Below, piece after piece: positions 1 through 8,836 of a DNA stretch of 64,000 bases (position 1 is the stretch's first letter; each line of letters begins with the position of its first letter). The DNA lies in contig NZ_JAUSZI010000002.1 in the NCBI RefSeq assembly GCF_030817415.1, positions 10,329,501 to 10,393,500 on the forward strand, given 5' to 3'. The notes under the pieces were generated by a model, which searched no databases, was not told the origin of the DNA, and saw only the letters and a program-made list of their open reading frames with translations. The translations under genes and the position numbers were made by a program. Source of the DNA: Streptomyces umbrinus (lineage in GTDB: Bacteria > Actinomycetota > Actinomycetes > Streptomycetales > Streptomycetaceae).

Positions 1-346
1 CCCGCCGCCGCATCCCGCGCTCAACTGGGGCGGCGAGGACCTGCTGACCGAGCTGCGTGCCGTCGACCCCACGGCCTCGGGAACCGCGGTCACCGGGGAG
101 CCGGCCGACCCGGCGGCCCTCGTCGCCGGGATCCTGCGGTGGGCCGAGGGCTCCCCGCTGATCGTCGCCACGAACGACGCCGGGCTCCACCCCTGGCAGG
201 CTCGCCTCCGCGGCTCCCTGCTGACCCGGCGACCGGACGCCGTACGGGTCTCCACCGGGCTCCCCGAGGACGGGGACGACCTGTGCTCGTACGGACGGGG
301 CCGGGCCAACCTGCGGGCGCTGGCGGAGGCGCTGGCGGGCGAGTAG
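1..346 (+). CDS. C-terminal part of a GH3 beta-N-acetylhexosaminidase-like protein (5' end outside window)
   Basis: An open frame enters from the left edge in frame 2 and stops at the TAG at 344-346. It encodes about 114 residues. The pattern (LIVATNDAG then HPWQ, then RPDAVRVSTGLPED, then a SYGRGRANLRALAEAL ending) is what I know from the C-terminal alpha/beta domain of Streptomyces GH3 beta-N-acetylhexosaminidases of the NagZ type. The catalytic N-terminal barrel is not in the window, so the reaction cannot be confirmed. Its place next to a GlcNAc-type kinase and mannosidases agrees with removal of terminal GlcNAc from oligosaccharides. It ends 51 bp before the stop of the convergent GH5 gene. 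I see no clear terminator hairpin between them. Confidence 0.6.
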   Translation, partial: PPPHPALNWGGEDLLTELRAVDPTASGTAVTGEPADPAALVAGILRWAEGSPLIVATNDAGLHPWQARLRGSLLTRRPDAVRVSTGLPEDGDDLCSYGRGRANLRALAEALAGE

Positions 347-397
347 CCGCTCACCGGCACGCTCCGTCACGTTGACCGGCTTCGGTGTCCGGCGCGG

Positions 398-1648
398 TCA
401 CGGATTCCGTACGAGGTCCGTGATGCCGCGGGCCGAAAGGTAGTCGGCGTCGTCCGTGTGCGAGGCCAGGACCACCGTCGGGCGGACGCCCTGGCTCCGC
501 AGCCACATCCACGCCTCGAAGTACGCGCCGCCCGGACCCGAGACGGACCGGGTGGCGGGTGTGCAGTCCAGGACCAGGGCCAGGTCGCGCGGCTGAGCGG
601 GGCGGGGCTTGGCGCGCACCTCTGCGACGGTGTCGGCGAGCGCGGCGGCGATCGGCTTGGGGCGGCCGGAGGAGTCGAAGAGGCCGAGGGTGTACTCCAG
701 CTCCGGGTAGTCGGCCAGGGAGCGGTCCACGTCGTGGGAGCACCACCAGGTCACGCCCCACAGCCCCGCGCACTCGGAGGCGTTGAGCACGGTGGCGCGG
801 GCGAACTCCGGTGCGTCGGCCGCCGGGATGTGCGGCTCGGGTGCCCCGGTCTCCTGCGCCCAGACCGGCCGTGTCACGTCCTCGGCGTAGGCCTTGGCGA
901 GCTCCACGCCGTACTCGGCGAGGTGCAGGACCTGCGGCGAGAGGGGGCCGTAACGGCGTGCGCAGTCGCCCGAGAAGACCCATGGGTGGACGGTGGTCAG
1001 GTCGCCCTTGCGGGCCGAGGCCTCCGGCGTGAACGGGTGGTCGTCGCCGTACCAGGCCGCGTCGTAAGCGGAGTGCGTGACGAGGCGGCCGGGCGGGGCC
1101 GTGGACAGACCGTCCCGGGCGGCGGCGAGGAGGGTGTCGAGGTAGTGGTCCACTTCCGCGACCGTCACCGGGTTGTGCTCGACCAGGTTGTTGAGCTCGT
1201 TGCCGAGCTGGAGGCCGATGAGATTGGGCCGGTCGGCGAGTGCGCGGCCGAGGACGCGGAGCAGCTCCGCCTGGGCCTCGATGGCCTCGGGGTCGGTGAA
1301 CACGTTGCGGTGATGCCAGCTGCGGGTCCACTCCGGATAGAAGTCGAAGCTGGACAGATGGCCCTGCACTCCGTCCACGAGGACGTCGAGACCGGCCTCG
1401 GCCGCCAGGTCGACGAGCTGGACCAACTGGTCGACGGCCGCGCCGCGGATCAGCGTGCGGTTGGGCTGCAGGAGCGGCCAGAGGTGGAAGACGCGGATGT
1501 GGTCCAGGCCGAGCCCGGCTATCTGGGCGAGGTCCTCGCGGGCGTGGGCCGGATCGAAGTCGTGCCAGGAGTGGAACCAGCCGCGGCGGGGCGTGTAGTT
1601 CACACCGAAGCGGGGCGCGGGCGCGCTGGATACGGGGGGAGTGCTGAT
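398..1648 (-). CDS. GH5-family glycosidase, probable GH5_18-type beta-mannosidase; apparent ATC start
   Basis: About 416 residues forming a (beta/alpha)8 glycosidase of clan A. The protein opens with FGVNYTPRRGWFHSWHDFD, typical of the barrel start. The acid/base Glu is in LQLGNELNN (about residue 151) and the nucleophile Glu in VWAQETGAP (about residue 266). There is no signal peptide, so it should act in the cytoplasm on imported oligosaccharides. Family knowledge: GH5_18 enzymes split the Man-beta-1,4-GlcNAc core of N-glycans; the neighbouring GH38 and GlcNAc-type kinase support that assignment, which is inferred. The start is odd: a good Shine-Dalgarno (GAGGAGGA) lies 4-6 nt before an ATC codon at 1648-1646, and no ATG, GTG or TTG lies nearby in frame. 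The alternatives are a TTG at about 1714 or an internal GTG at FGVNY. Confidence 0.78.
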   Translation of the reverse strand: MSTPPVSSAPAPRFGVNYTPRRGWFHSWHDFDPAHAREDLAQIAGLGLDHIRVFHLWPLLQPNRTLIRGAAVDQLVQLVDLAAEAGLDVLVDGVQGHLSSFDFYPEWTRSWHHRNVFTDPEAIEAQAELLRVLGRALADRPNLIGLQLGNELNNLVEHNPVTVAEVDHYLDTLLAAARDGLSTAPPGRLVTHSAYDAAWYGDDHPFTPEASARKGDLTTVHPWVFSGDCARRYGPLSPQVLHLAEYGVELAKAYAEDVTRPVWAQETGAPEPHIPAADAPEFARATVLNASECAGLWGVTWWCSHDVDRSLADYPELEYTLGLFDSSGRPKPIAAALADTVAEVRAKPRPAQPRDLALVLDCTPATRSVSGPGGAYFEAWMWLRSQGVRPTVVLASHTDDADYLSARGITDLVRNP

Positions 1649-1700
1649 GGGGTCCTCCTCGGAAACCTGTGCCGACGCGCGGCCGGGGCTTGTTCTCGGC

Positions 1701-1716
1701 GAATGTATCAACCACC
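1701..1716 (-). promoter_or_regulatory. Operator/promoter motif GAATGTATCAACCACC shared with the RpiR gene
   Basis: The 16-mer here matches 14974-14989 at 15 of 16 positions. Both copies lie about 40-70 bp upstream of minus-strand genes (the GH5 gene and the RpiR-type regulator) in the same orientation. Here it also sits just in front of the divergent kinase gene, so one bound protein could control both directions. It is followed by CATGG. The role as a regulator site is inferred from the repetition and position. Confidence 0.5.
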
Positions 1717-1726
1717 ATGGTCGCCA

Positions 1727-3025
1727 ATGAACAATGATTTGAACCAGGATCCAGGTCGGGCGCGGGATCGGGTGCGGAATCGGGATCTCGTGGTGGGCCT
1801 GGACGCCGGCGGTACCCGTACCCGCGCCGTTCTGGCGTCCGTGGTGGACGGCCGCGTGCTCGGTCAGGGCGTGGCAGGACCCGGCAACGCCCTGACCGTC
1901 CCCGTGCCGCTGCTCACCGAACACCTGGCCGAGGCCGTCGCCCGGGCGGTGCCGGAGCCGGACCGCGCCAGGGTCGTCGCCGTGGCCGGCGGCTTCGCGG
2001 GCGCTGCGGAGACCGCCCCGGACGAGCCCGGCCGCCTCAACGCCCTGGCCGCGCTCACCGCCGCGCTGCGACGCCTGGGCATCGCGGCGGATTCGGTCGG
2101 CGTCAGCAGCGACATCGAGGCGGCCTTCGCCTCCGCACCCGGCGCCCCGGCCGACGGGCTGGCCCTGGTGGCGGGCACCGGCGTGGTCGCGATGCGGATC
2201 AGGGGCCGCCGTTGCGCGGTGACCGTCGGCGGTGACGGCTGGCTGCTCGGGGACGACGGCGGCGGCTTCTGGATCGGCCGCAGCGCGGTACGGGCGGCAT
2301 TGCGGATGGCGGACGGCCGCGGCGGCCCCACGACGCTGGCCGACGCGGTCGGCCGGGCACTGGGGTTGCCGGCCGAGGCGCTGCCGTACGCCGAGGACCG
2401 GCCGTACGGAGGCCCGGCCGGCCTGGGCGGTGCGGGCGGCCGGGATGGTGTGGGAAGTCCGAGTGGTGCGGGCGGCGGAGATGGCCTGGGAAGCCCGAGT
2501 GGTGCGGGTGGCCGCGATGGCGTGGCGAGCCCGAATGGTGCGAGCGGTCCGAACCACCCGGTGGGCCCGGGCGGTGCTGATGCCTCCGGCAGCACCTCCG
2601 TCGCATCCGGCTCCGCCCATGAGCGCCTCCCTGCGGAGCCGAAGTGGTCGCCCGCGCAGCGCGCGGCCTACCGCATGCACCTGCTGCCCGCCGTCATGGC
2701 CGAGCCCCCGATCCACCTCGCCCGTCTCGCCCCGCTGGTCGCCGAGGCGGCCCGGCACAAGGACGCGGTCGCGCAGGCGATCCTCGACGAGGCGGCGGAC
2801 CATCTGCTGGAGCCGGTCCGCGCGCTGGAACCGCGCCAGGGCGAACGGATCGTCGCCACCGGCGGACTGCTCGGCCCCGAAGGACCCTTGACCGTTCCTC
2901 TGAGCGAGCGCCTCAAGGCACTCGGCCTGACGCTGGACTGGGTGGCGGACGGCTGCGGGGGTGCCGTGGCCCTCGCCCGGCTCGGGCACGGCCGCTCGTC
3001 GACACCCTCCACCCCGGCCACCTGA
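1727..3025 (+). CDS. BadF/BadG/BcrA/BcrD-family sugar kinase, probable N-acetylglucosamine kinase
   Basis: About 432 residues. The N-terminal phosphate-binding loop VVGLDAGGTRTR, the second nucleotide-binding segment LVAGTGVVAMRI and the GDGWLLGDDGGG-FWIGR motif are those of the ASKHA-fold BadF family, which in Streptomyces includes N-acetylglucosamine kinases. It should phosphorylate GlcNAc released from imported glycans by the neighbouring hydrolases. The ATG at 1727 (MNNDLNQ) has no convincing ribosome site; a GTG near 1771 is an alternative start. The gene is divergent from the GH5 gene across a 78-bp gap carrying the shared motif, and runs into the GH3 gene 52 bp downstream, probably as one transcript. 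Unusual: a Gly/Ser-rich linker of about 80 residues interrupts the second domain and contains three 36-bp tandem repeats. Confidence 0.8.
   Translation: MNNDLNQDPGRARDRVRNRDLVVGLDAGGTRTRAVLASVVDGRVLGQGVAGPGNALTVPVPLLTEHLAEAVARAVPEPDRARVVAVAGGFAGAAETAPDEPGRLNALAALTAALRRLGIAADSVGVSSDIEAAFASAPGAPADGLALVAGTGVVAMRIRGRRCAVTVGGDGWLLGDDGGGFWIGRSAVRAALRMADGRGGPTTLADAVGRALGLPAEALPYAEDRPYGGPAGLGGAGGRDGVGSPSGAGGGDGLGSPSGAGGRDGVASPNGASGPNHPVGPGGADASGSTSVASGSAHERLPAEPKWSPAQRAAYRMHLLPAVMAEPPIHLARLAPLVAEAARHKDAVAQAILDEAADHLLEPVRALEPRQGERIVATGGLLGPEGPLTVPLSERLKALGLTLDWVADGCGGAVALARLGHGRSSTPSTPAT
2429..2536 (+). repeat. Three tandem 36-bp repeats inside the kinase gene
   Basis: Units at 2429-2464, 2465-2500 and 2501-2536 each encode 12 residues of the form GAGG-R/G-DG-V/L-G/A-SP-S/N. 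The copies differ by a few substitutions. A fourth, degenerate start (GASG) follows. They form the core of a flexible Gly/Ser-rich insertion. Confidence 0.85.
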
Positions 3026-3077
3026 CCGGTACGCCCCTCGACACTCCCCGCGACAACAGCACGGAAGGACCGGTCGC

Positions 3078-5417
3078 ATGCCGACTCCGGAACACGCGGC
3101 CGCCCGGCCCGAGCCGACACCCGAGGTCTCCCGGGGCCACGACACCCACGGCCCCCTCTACCTGGACCCGGACGCCGCCGTCGACGACCGGGTCGCCGAC
3201 CTGCTCGCCCGGATGACCCTGCGGGAGAAGGCCGGCCAGCTCAACCAGCGGATGTACGGCTGGGACGCCTACCGCCGCACACCGGACGGCTTCGAACTCA
3301 CCGAGGCGCTGTACGCCGAGACCGAGCGCTTCGCAGGCCTCGGCGCCCTGTACGGACTCCTGCGCGCCGACGCCTGGTCGGGCGTCGACCACTCCACCGG
3401 CGCGGGCGCGGCCGACGGAGCCACGCTCGCCGACCTGGTGCAGCGCCACGTCATGGAAAGCAGCCGCCTCGGCATCCCGGCGCTCCTCGTCGAGGAGGTT
3501 CCGCACGGCCTGATGGCCCTGGACGGCACGGTTTTGCCGGTCAACCTCGCCGTCGGAGCCACCTGGGACCCCGAGCTGTACGAGCAGGCCGCCGCCCATG
3601 CCGCGGCCGAACTGCGGGCCCGTGGCGGCCATGTCGCCCTCGTCTCCGCCCTCGACCTCGCGCGCGACCCCCGCTGGGGCCGTACAGAGGAGTGCTTCGG
3701 CGAGGACCCGTATCTGGCCGCCCGGCTCACCGAGGCGCTGGTGCGGGGTATGCAGGGTCAATCCGGTTGCGCGGACGGGCAGTTCGCCGAGGACAAGGCC
3801 GCCGTGGTGCTCAAGCACTTCGCCGGACAGGGCGCCACCGTCGGGGGCCGCAACTCCGCGGAGTCCGAGCTCGGGCCCCGAGAGCTCCACGAGATCCATC
3901 TCCCCGCCGCACGGGCCGGAGTCCGGGCGGGAGCCGCTGCCGTCATGGCCGCGTACAACGAGGTCGACGGGCTTCCCTGCGCGGGCAACAGGGCTTTGCT
4001 CACCGGGCTGTTGCGCGAGCGCTGGGCCTTCGACGGGCTGGTCATGGCCGACGGGCTGGCCGTCGACCGGCTGGCCCGGATCACCGGCGACACGGTCTCG
4101 GCGGGCGCCCTCGCGCTCGACGCGGGTGTCGATCTGAGCCTCTGGGACGACGGGTTCACGCACCTGGAAGAAGCCGTCGAGCGTGGACTCGTCCAGGAGG
4201 ACGTGCTCGACGCCGCCGTCGCCCGGGTGCTGCGCCTCAAGTTCCGCCTCGGTCTGTTCGAACGGCCTTGTGCCGAAGACCGGTTGACCGATCCGTCACC
4301 TGACCGCGGCCGGGAACTGAGCACCGCCATCGCCCGAGGCGCGGTCACACTCCTGCACGACGACGGGGGCGTCCTGCCCGTCCGCCCGGCGGTGTCCCGC
4401 ATCGCGGTCCTCGGTCCGCACGCCGCCACCACAGCCCACCAACTCGGCGACTACACGGCCCCGCAGCGCCCCGGCACCGGCGCCAGTCTCCTCGACGGGC
4501 TGCGGCGACTCGCCCCGCCCGGAGTGGACGTCCGCCACGCCCGCGGCTGCGCCCTCACCGGCAACGACCTCTCGGGGATCCCCGAGGCCATCGCCCAGGC
4601 CGGCGTCTCCGACCTGGCCGTGCTCGCGCTGGGCGGCAGCAGCGCCCGTACCCCCGAGACCGACTTCGCCGCCAACGGCGCGGCCCTCGGCGCCGTCTCC
4701 GAGATGACCTGCGGAGAGGGCGCCGACCTCGCGGGGCTGCGGCTCGGCAGGGCCCAACACGCCCTGCTGGACGCCGTCGTGGCGACCGGCACCCCCACGG
4801 TCGTGGTCCTGGTGCAGGGCCGCCCGCATGCCGTCCCGGAGGCGGCGGAACGCGCGGCCGCGCTGCTCACCGCCTGGTACCCGGGCCCGTGGGGCGGCGA
4901 CGCGCTCGCCGAGGTGCTCCTCGGGCACGCCGAGCCGCGCGGGCGCCTGCCCGTCTCGGTCCCGCGCTCGGCCGCCCAACTCCCCGTGTACTACAACCAC
5001 AAGGACACCGAGTACGGGGCCTACGTCGACGAGAGCGTCGAGCCGCTCTACTCCTTCGGGCACGGGCTGTCGTACACGAGCTTCGCCTATGGCCCGCCGC
5101 TCCTGTCCGGGCGCACTGTCACGGTCGACGTCACCAACACGGGGGAACGGGCCGGGCGTACTGTCGTCCAGCTCTACATCCGGCGACTGGTCACGCCCGT
5201 GTGGCCGCGCACGCTCGAACTGCGCGCCTTCAGGAACGTCGAACTCACTCTGGGCGAGACCCGCACAGTCGCCATCCCCCTCGGCGCCGACCAACTCGCG
5301 CAGGTCGGCGCCGACTTGGAGACGGGCGTGCTGCCCGGCACCATGGAGATCCGCGTCGCGGAATCGGCGCGGGCCGCGCTGGACGCCGTACCGGCCGTGC
5401 TGCGGATCGACGGTTGA
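3078..5417 (+). CDS. GH3-family glycosidase with C-terminal fibronectin-III-like domain (beta-glucosidase/xylosidase type)
   Basis: 779 residues. The ATG at 3078 has GGAAGG upstream. The N-terminal TIM barrel has the family signatures ALDLARDPRWGRTEECFGEDP, the KHFAGQG segment and the nucleophile motif LVMADGLAVDRL (Asp at about residue 325). It is followed by the alpha/beta sandwich (AVLALGGSSA, TPTVVVLVQGRPH, TAWYPGPWGGDALAEVLLG) and the C-terminal Fn3-like domain (SFGHGLSYTSF, VDVTNTGERAG, LRAFRNVEL). No signal peptide is present, so it is probably cytoplasmic and works on imported oligosaccharides. The exact glycoside cannot be read from sequence. It lies downstream of the kinase in the same direction and is convergent with the ABC permease gene. 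Confidence 0.85.
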   Translation: MPTPEHAAARPEPTPEVSRGHDTHGPLYLDPDAAVDDRVADLLARMTLREKAGQLNQRMYGWDAYRRTPDGFELTEALYAETERFAGLGALYGLLRADAWSGVDHSTGAGAADGATLADLVQRHVMESSRLGIPALLVEEVPHGLMALDGTVLPVNLAVGATWDPELYEQAAAHAAAELRARGGHVALVSALDLARDPRWGRTEECFGEDPYLAARLTEALVRGMQGQSGCADGQFAEDKAAVVLKHFAGQGATVGGRNSAESELGPRELHEIHLPAARAGVRAGAAAVMAAYNEVDGLPCAGNRALLTGLLRERWAFDGLVMADGLAVDRLARITGDTVSAGALALDAGVDLSLWDDGFTHLEEAVERGLVQEDVLDAAVARVLRLKFRLGLFERPCAEDRLTDPSPDRGRELSTAIARGAVTLLHDDGGVLPVRPAVSRIAVLGPHAATTAHQLGDYTAPQRPGTGASLLDGLRRLAPPGVDVRHARGCALTGNDLSGIPEAIAQAGVSDLAVLALGGSSARTPETDFAANGAALGAVSEMTCGEGADLAGLRLGRAQHALLDAVVATGTPTVVVLVQGRPHAVPEAAERAAALLTAWYPGPWGGDALAEVLLGHAEPRGRLPVSVPRSAAQLPVYYNHKDTEYGAYVDESVEPLYSFGHGLSYTSFAYGPPLLSGRTVTVDVTNTGERAGRTVVQLYIRRLVTPVWPRTLELRAFRNVELTLGETRTVAIPLGADQLAQVGADLETGVLPGTMEIRVAESARAALDAVPAVLRIDG

Positions 5418-5450
5418 CGGCGCCGGTCCACAGCGACGGCCGGCAGGTCG

Positions 5451-6362
5451 TCAGAGCTTCACGGCCCCCGACGAAACCCCCTTGTAGAACCACCGCTGCG
5501 TGATCACGAACAGCACCAGCACCGGGATGACGGAGATGACCGAACCGGCCATCACCACCCGCTGGTCGTAGCCGAACGACGAGCTCTGCAGCCGCGAGAG
5601 ACCCAGCGTCAGCGTCATGTGTTCCTCCGAGCGCAGCACGATCAGCGGCCAGAGGAAGTCGTCCCAGGCGCTGATGAAGGTGTTGATGGTGACCACCAGG
5701 ATCGCGCCCCACGCGGACGGCAGATACAGGTACCGGAAGCGCTGCCACTCGCCGGCGCCGTCGAGCATCGCAGAGTCCTCGATCTCGCGCGGCACCGCCA
5801 TGAAAGCGGCGCGCATCAGCAGCACGTTGATCGCACCGACGAACCCCGGCAGCCACACGCCCACCAGATTGTCGACCAGGCCCAGGTCGCGGATGCTCAG
5901 GAACAGCGACACCATGATCGACTCGAAGGGGAACATCATCGAGGCGATCAGTACGACCCAAACCGCCTTGCGGCCCTTCCAGTTGGGCTTGGAGAGCATG
6001 TAGCCGGCCGTGGTGGAGAACAGCAGCTGGCTGCCGACCGACAGGAGGACCACGAACATGCTGTTCCTGATGTACGTGGCCACCGGCACCTGGTCGAAGA
6101 CCGCCCGGTAGGCCCGCAGGGTCGGCTCGTGCGGAAACAGCGAGGCGTTCGCGCCGAAGACGTCCTCGCTGGTGCTCTTCAGCGAGGCCAGCAGCTGCCA
6201 GACCAACGGCCCGACGGTGATGCCGAGCACGAAGAGCAACAGCAGGTAGCGGACGACGAGTTCGCGGGGGCGGCCGTAGTCCCGCCAGCGCGGGAGCAGT
6301 CTCCTGCGGCGCGGTGCGGTCTCTGCGGCGGTTGCGGTCGAGGCTGCGGTCGCGGTCGTCAT
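5451..6362 (-). CDS. Carbohydrate ABC transporter permease, MalG type
   Basis: 303 residues with about six hydrophobic membrane segments beginning at LLLLFVLGITVGPLVWQLL. The cytoplasmic EAA loop that contacts the ATPase is visible (EIEDSAMLDGAGEWQRFRYLYLP). This is the CUT1-family inner-membrane permease pairing with the gene upstream. Its ATG overlaps the preceding stop as ATGA (6359-6362), so translation is coupled. It is the last gene of the binding protein-permease-permease operon. No ATPase gene is present; CUT1 systems of Streptomyces commonly share the MsiK ATPase encoded elsewhere. Confidence 0.9.
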   Translation of the reverse strand: MTTATAASTATAAETAPRRRRLLPRWRDYGRPRELVVRYLLLLFVLGITVGPLVWQLLASLKSTSEDVFGANASLFPHEPTLRAYRAVFDQVPVATYIRNSMFVVLLSVGSQLLFSTTAGYMLSKPNWKGRKAVWVVLIASMMFPFESIMVSLFLSIRDLGLVDNLVGVWLPGFVGAINVLLMRAAFMAVPREIEDSAMLDGAGEWQRFRYLYLPSAWGAILVVTINTFISAWDDFLWPLIVLRSEEHMTLTLGLSRLQSSSFGYDQRVVMAGSVISVIPVLVLFVITQRWFYKGVSSGAVKL

Positions 6363-7378
6363 GACTCGTCCTCCCTCGTCAGCCGCTGCGCCAGCAGGGT
6401 CAGCCCCAGCGTCAGCAGGAACAGCGCCACACTGACCGCCGAGCCGTAGCCGGCGTTGCCGGTGATCGGGTCGAGGCCGACGTCCTTGATGTAGAAGGGC
6501 AGGGTCCGGTCCGCGCCACCGGGGCCACCGGTGGGACCGCCGAGCATGTACAGCTCGGTGAACACCCGCAGTGAGCCGATGCCGGTGAGGGTGCCGACCA
6601 GCATCATGGCCTGCCGCACGCCCGGCACGGTGATGTGCCAGAAGCGGCGGGCCGCACCGGCGCCGTCCATGGACGCCGCCTCGTGCAGTTCCTTGGGCAC
6701 GTTCCCCAGCGCGGCCAGGTAGAAGATCATGTACCAGCCGAGGCCCTTCCACAGGGTCAGGCCCATCGCGGAGAACAGGATCAGCCACGAGTCGGACAGG
6801 AAGGGGATGGCGTCCCTGATCAGATGGGCCTTCTCCAGCCAGGTGTTGATCAGCCCGTCGTCGGCCAGCAGCCACTGCCAGCTCAGACCCACGACCACGC
6901 TGGAGGCGAGCACCGGGGTGTAGAAGGCGGAGCGGAAGAAGCCGATGCCGGGCAGGTTCTTCTCCACCAGGATGGCCAGCAGCAGCGGCAGCAGCACCAT
7001 CAGCGGTACGACGATCAGCGCGTACAGGATGCTGTTGCGGGTCGCCAGCCAGAAGTCCGAGTCGTCCAGCATCCGGGTGTAGTTGTCCAGCCCCACGAAG
7101 CTCGCGGCGCCGCCGAGCGGCTTGGCGTCGGTGAACGACAGCAGGAGCGTGTTGAGGAACGGGAACACGCCGAAGACCACCGCGCAGACGATCGCGGGGG
7201 CGGTCCACAGCCAGGGCAGCCACCAACGGCGGTACAGCGCCGCGCCGTTGGCGCCGGGAGCGGGGCCGGGCAGCACCGCCCGGCTCAGTCGGCGTATGCG
7301 GGACGGGGCCGCGCCCGGCACGGAGACTGTGTGCTCCGCACCGGGCGCCGACACCGGCTTCGCGGTCTGCGTCGCCAC
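6359..7378 (-). CDS. Carbohydrate ABC transporter permease, MalF type
   Basis: 339 residues. The start is a GTG at 7378-7376, two bases after the stop of the binding-protein gene (VATQTAKPVSAPG). An N-terminal cytoplasmic stretch of about 55 residues is followed by the first membrane span (LWTAPAIVCAVVFGVFPFLNTLLL) and five more. The EAA loop is KELHEAASMDGAGAARRFWHITVPG. It is the membrane partner of the MalG-type gene with which it overlaps by four bases. The downstream context suggests uptake of mannose- or GlcNAc-containing oligosaccharides, an inference from neighbours only. Confidence 0.9.
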   Translation of the reverse strand: MATQTAKPVSAPGAEHTVSVPGAAPSRIRRLSRAVLPGPAPGANGAALYRRWWLPWLWTAPAIVCAVVFGVFPFLNTLLLSFTDAKPLGGAASFVGLDNYTRMLDDSDFWLATRNSILYALIVVPLMVLLPLLLAILVEKNLPGIGFFRSAFYTPVLASSVVVGLSWQWLLADDGLINTWLEKAHLIRDAIPFLSDSWLILFSAMGLTLWKGLGWYMIFYLAALGNVPKELHEAASMDGAGAARRFWHITVPGVRQAMMLVGTLTGIGSLRVFTELYMLGGPTGGPGGADRTLPFYIKDVGLDPITGNAGYGSAVSVALFLLTLGLTLLAQRLTREDES

Positions 7379-7380
7379 GA

Positions 7381-8751
7381 TCAGCCTGCCTGCTTCAACA
7401 GCTCGTCGGCCTTCTCCTGGGCGTCCTTCACGGCCTGCTCGGGGCTCTTCTTGCCCTGCATGGCCAGCTGGACCTGGGACACGATGGCCTTCTGCACGGC
7501 CGGGGAGACGTTGGTCTGGTAGGCGGTGGTGGTCTTGAGCTGCTCGGCGACGAGCTTGCGGGCCTGGGAGAAGGGGTCGCTGCCGGTCGCGTTCTGGAAG
7601 AACGGGTCGTCGAGCGAGGTCGTGGTCGTCGGGAAGATCACGACCTTCGGATCCTTGCACCAGGCCGTCTGGTTCTCGGCGTTGGTGAGGAACTTGGCGA
7701 ACGCGAGCGCGGTGGGGGCGTGCTTGCTGGTCGCGGCGACCGAGATGTACTGAGGGGCGGCCGTGGTGTGGCCGAGCGCGTCGAAGGGCTGCTGGCCGAC
7801 GCCGGTCTTGGCGTACACCGACGGGCTGTTCTGCTTCACGAAGCGCACGAAGCTCGGGTTCGTCGAACCGTAGGCGACCTGGCCCTGGCTGTACGGCGTG
7901 GAGGGGTCGTTGCTGGAGGACAGCGAGTCCTTCGGCATGGCGCCTTCCTTGTACAGCTTCGCCATCCAGGCCACCCACTGGGCGGTCCTCGGGTCGTCGG
8001 CGAAGGCGGTCGACTTGCCGTCGGCGGAGAGGGTCTTGATGTTCATCTGGTCCCAGTCGGCCGGGATCCGCCAGATCGGGTTGGCCATCGTCGCGAAGTA
8101 CTTGCCCTTGGCCGACTTGGCGATCTTCTCGTAGTCGGCGAACAGACCGAACATCGTCTTCGGCGGCTTCGCCGGGTCGATCCCGGCCTTCTTCAGCATG
8201 TCGGTGTTGTACGTGAGGAGGACGCCTCCGGTGTACCAGGGCAGCACGGTGTGCGCCGCCTTCCCCGAGGCGTCCTTGTAGGTGCTGGACTTCCAGAACG
8301 CCGGGACGAAGGGCTTGGCGGCGTCCGGGTCCTTGACGCCCACGTTCAGCAGGTAACCGGCCTTGGTGAGGGCGGTCGCGGTGGGGGCGTCGATGTTGAT
8401 CACGTCCGGCATCGTGCAGCCCTGGGCGTCGGCGACGGTGCGCTGGGTGAACGTGTTGTCGCCGGGGTCGTCGATCCACTTGACCGAGGTGCCGGGGTTG
8501 GCCTTCTCGAAGTCCTTGATCACCCCGTTGAAGAAGCCCCCGAAGTCCTTCTTCAGGTTGGTCGTCTGGAAAGTGATCTTCCCCTTGACGTCACCGGTGA
8601 GCTTGCCCGACCCGACGTTTCCCTCGTTGACCTTGCAACCGCCCGCGGTGGCGCCACCGTCGTCGGAGCCGCCGGAGAGGCCGCAGCCTGCGGCCGTCAA
8701 CGTCACCACGACGAGCCAGGCCAGGGATCCTGTCAGTCTTCTTGCGCGCAT
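7381..8751 (-). CDS. Carbohydrate ABC transporter substrate-binding lipoprotein
   Basis: 456 residues. The ATG at 8751 is preceded by GGAGGG. The signal peptide ends in a lipobox (LTAAGC), so the mature protein should be lipid-anchored outside the membrane. The rest is a type 1 extracellular solute-binding protein: GKITFQTTNLKKDFGGFFNGVIKDFEK near the N-terminus, LPWYTGGVLLTYNTDML, and the long helical C-terminus with KSPEQAVKDAQEKADELLKQ. It leads the importer operon 8751 to 5451. The family reads as CUT1 sugar import; with GH38, GH5 and a GlcNAc-type kinase around it, an N-glycan-type oligosaccharide is the likeliest ligand, comparable in role to the NgtS-type binding proteins. Confidence 0.9.
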   Translation of the reverse strand: MRARRLTGSLAWLVVVTLTAAGCGLSGGSDDGGATAGGCKVNEGNVGSGKLTGDVKGKITFQTTNLKKDFGGFFNGVIKDFEKANPGTSVKWIDDPGDNTFTQRTVADAQGCTMPDVINIDAPTATALTKAGYLLNVGVKDPDAAKPFVPAFWKSSTYKDASGKAAHTVLPWYTGGVLLTYNTDMLKKAGIDPAKPPKTMFGLFADYEKIAKSAKGKYFATMANPIWRIPADWDQMNIKTLSADGKSTAFADDPRTAQWVAWMAKLYKEGAMPKDSLSSSNDPSTPYSQGQVAYGSTNPSFVRFVKQNSPSVYAKTGVGQQPFDALGHTTAAPQYISVAATSKHAPTALAFAKFLTNAENQTAWCKDPKVVIFPTTTTSLDDPFFQNATGSDPFSQARKLVAEQLKTTTAYQTNVSPAVQKAIVSQVQLAMQGKKSPEQAVKDAQEKADELLKQAG

Positions 8752-8780
8752 TGCTGCCCTCCTGAGACCCAGTCTGCTGC

Positions 8781-8836
8781 TGGTTCAATTCACCAACTTC
8801 GACTCCGATTGATGAAAAGGTGGACCAGAATTCATC
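8781..8836 (-). promoter_or_regulatory. Candidate operator region of the importer operon
   Basis: Upstream of the binding-protein gene lie TGGTTCAATTCACCAAC (8781-8797), an imperfect TGGT/ACCA dyad, and GATGAA (8811-8816) paired with TTCATC (8831-8836). The first resembles the perfect dyad at 13949-13967 in front of the GH38 gene (both contain TGGTTCAA and an ACCA half). A shared regulator, probably the RpiR-type protein encoded at 14 kb, is an inference. Confidence 0.4.

Noticed and set aside
351..3145. Very long open frames on both strands around the GH5 and kinase genes (for example minus 398-3145 and plus 458-3025)
   Set aside because: At this GC content stop codons are rare. Only the parts with glycosidase or kinase motifs are real; the extensions are antisense shadows with Arg/Pro/Gly-rich nonsense.
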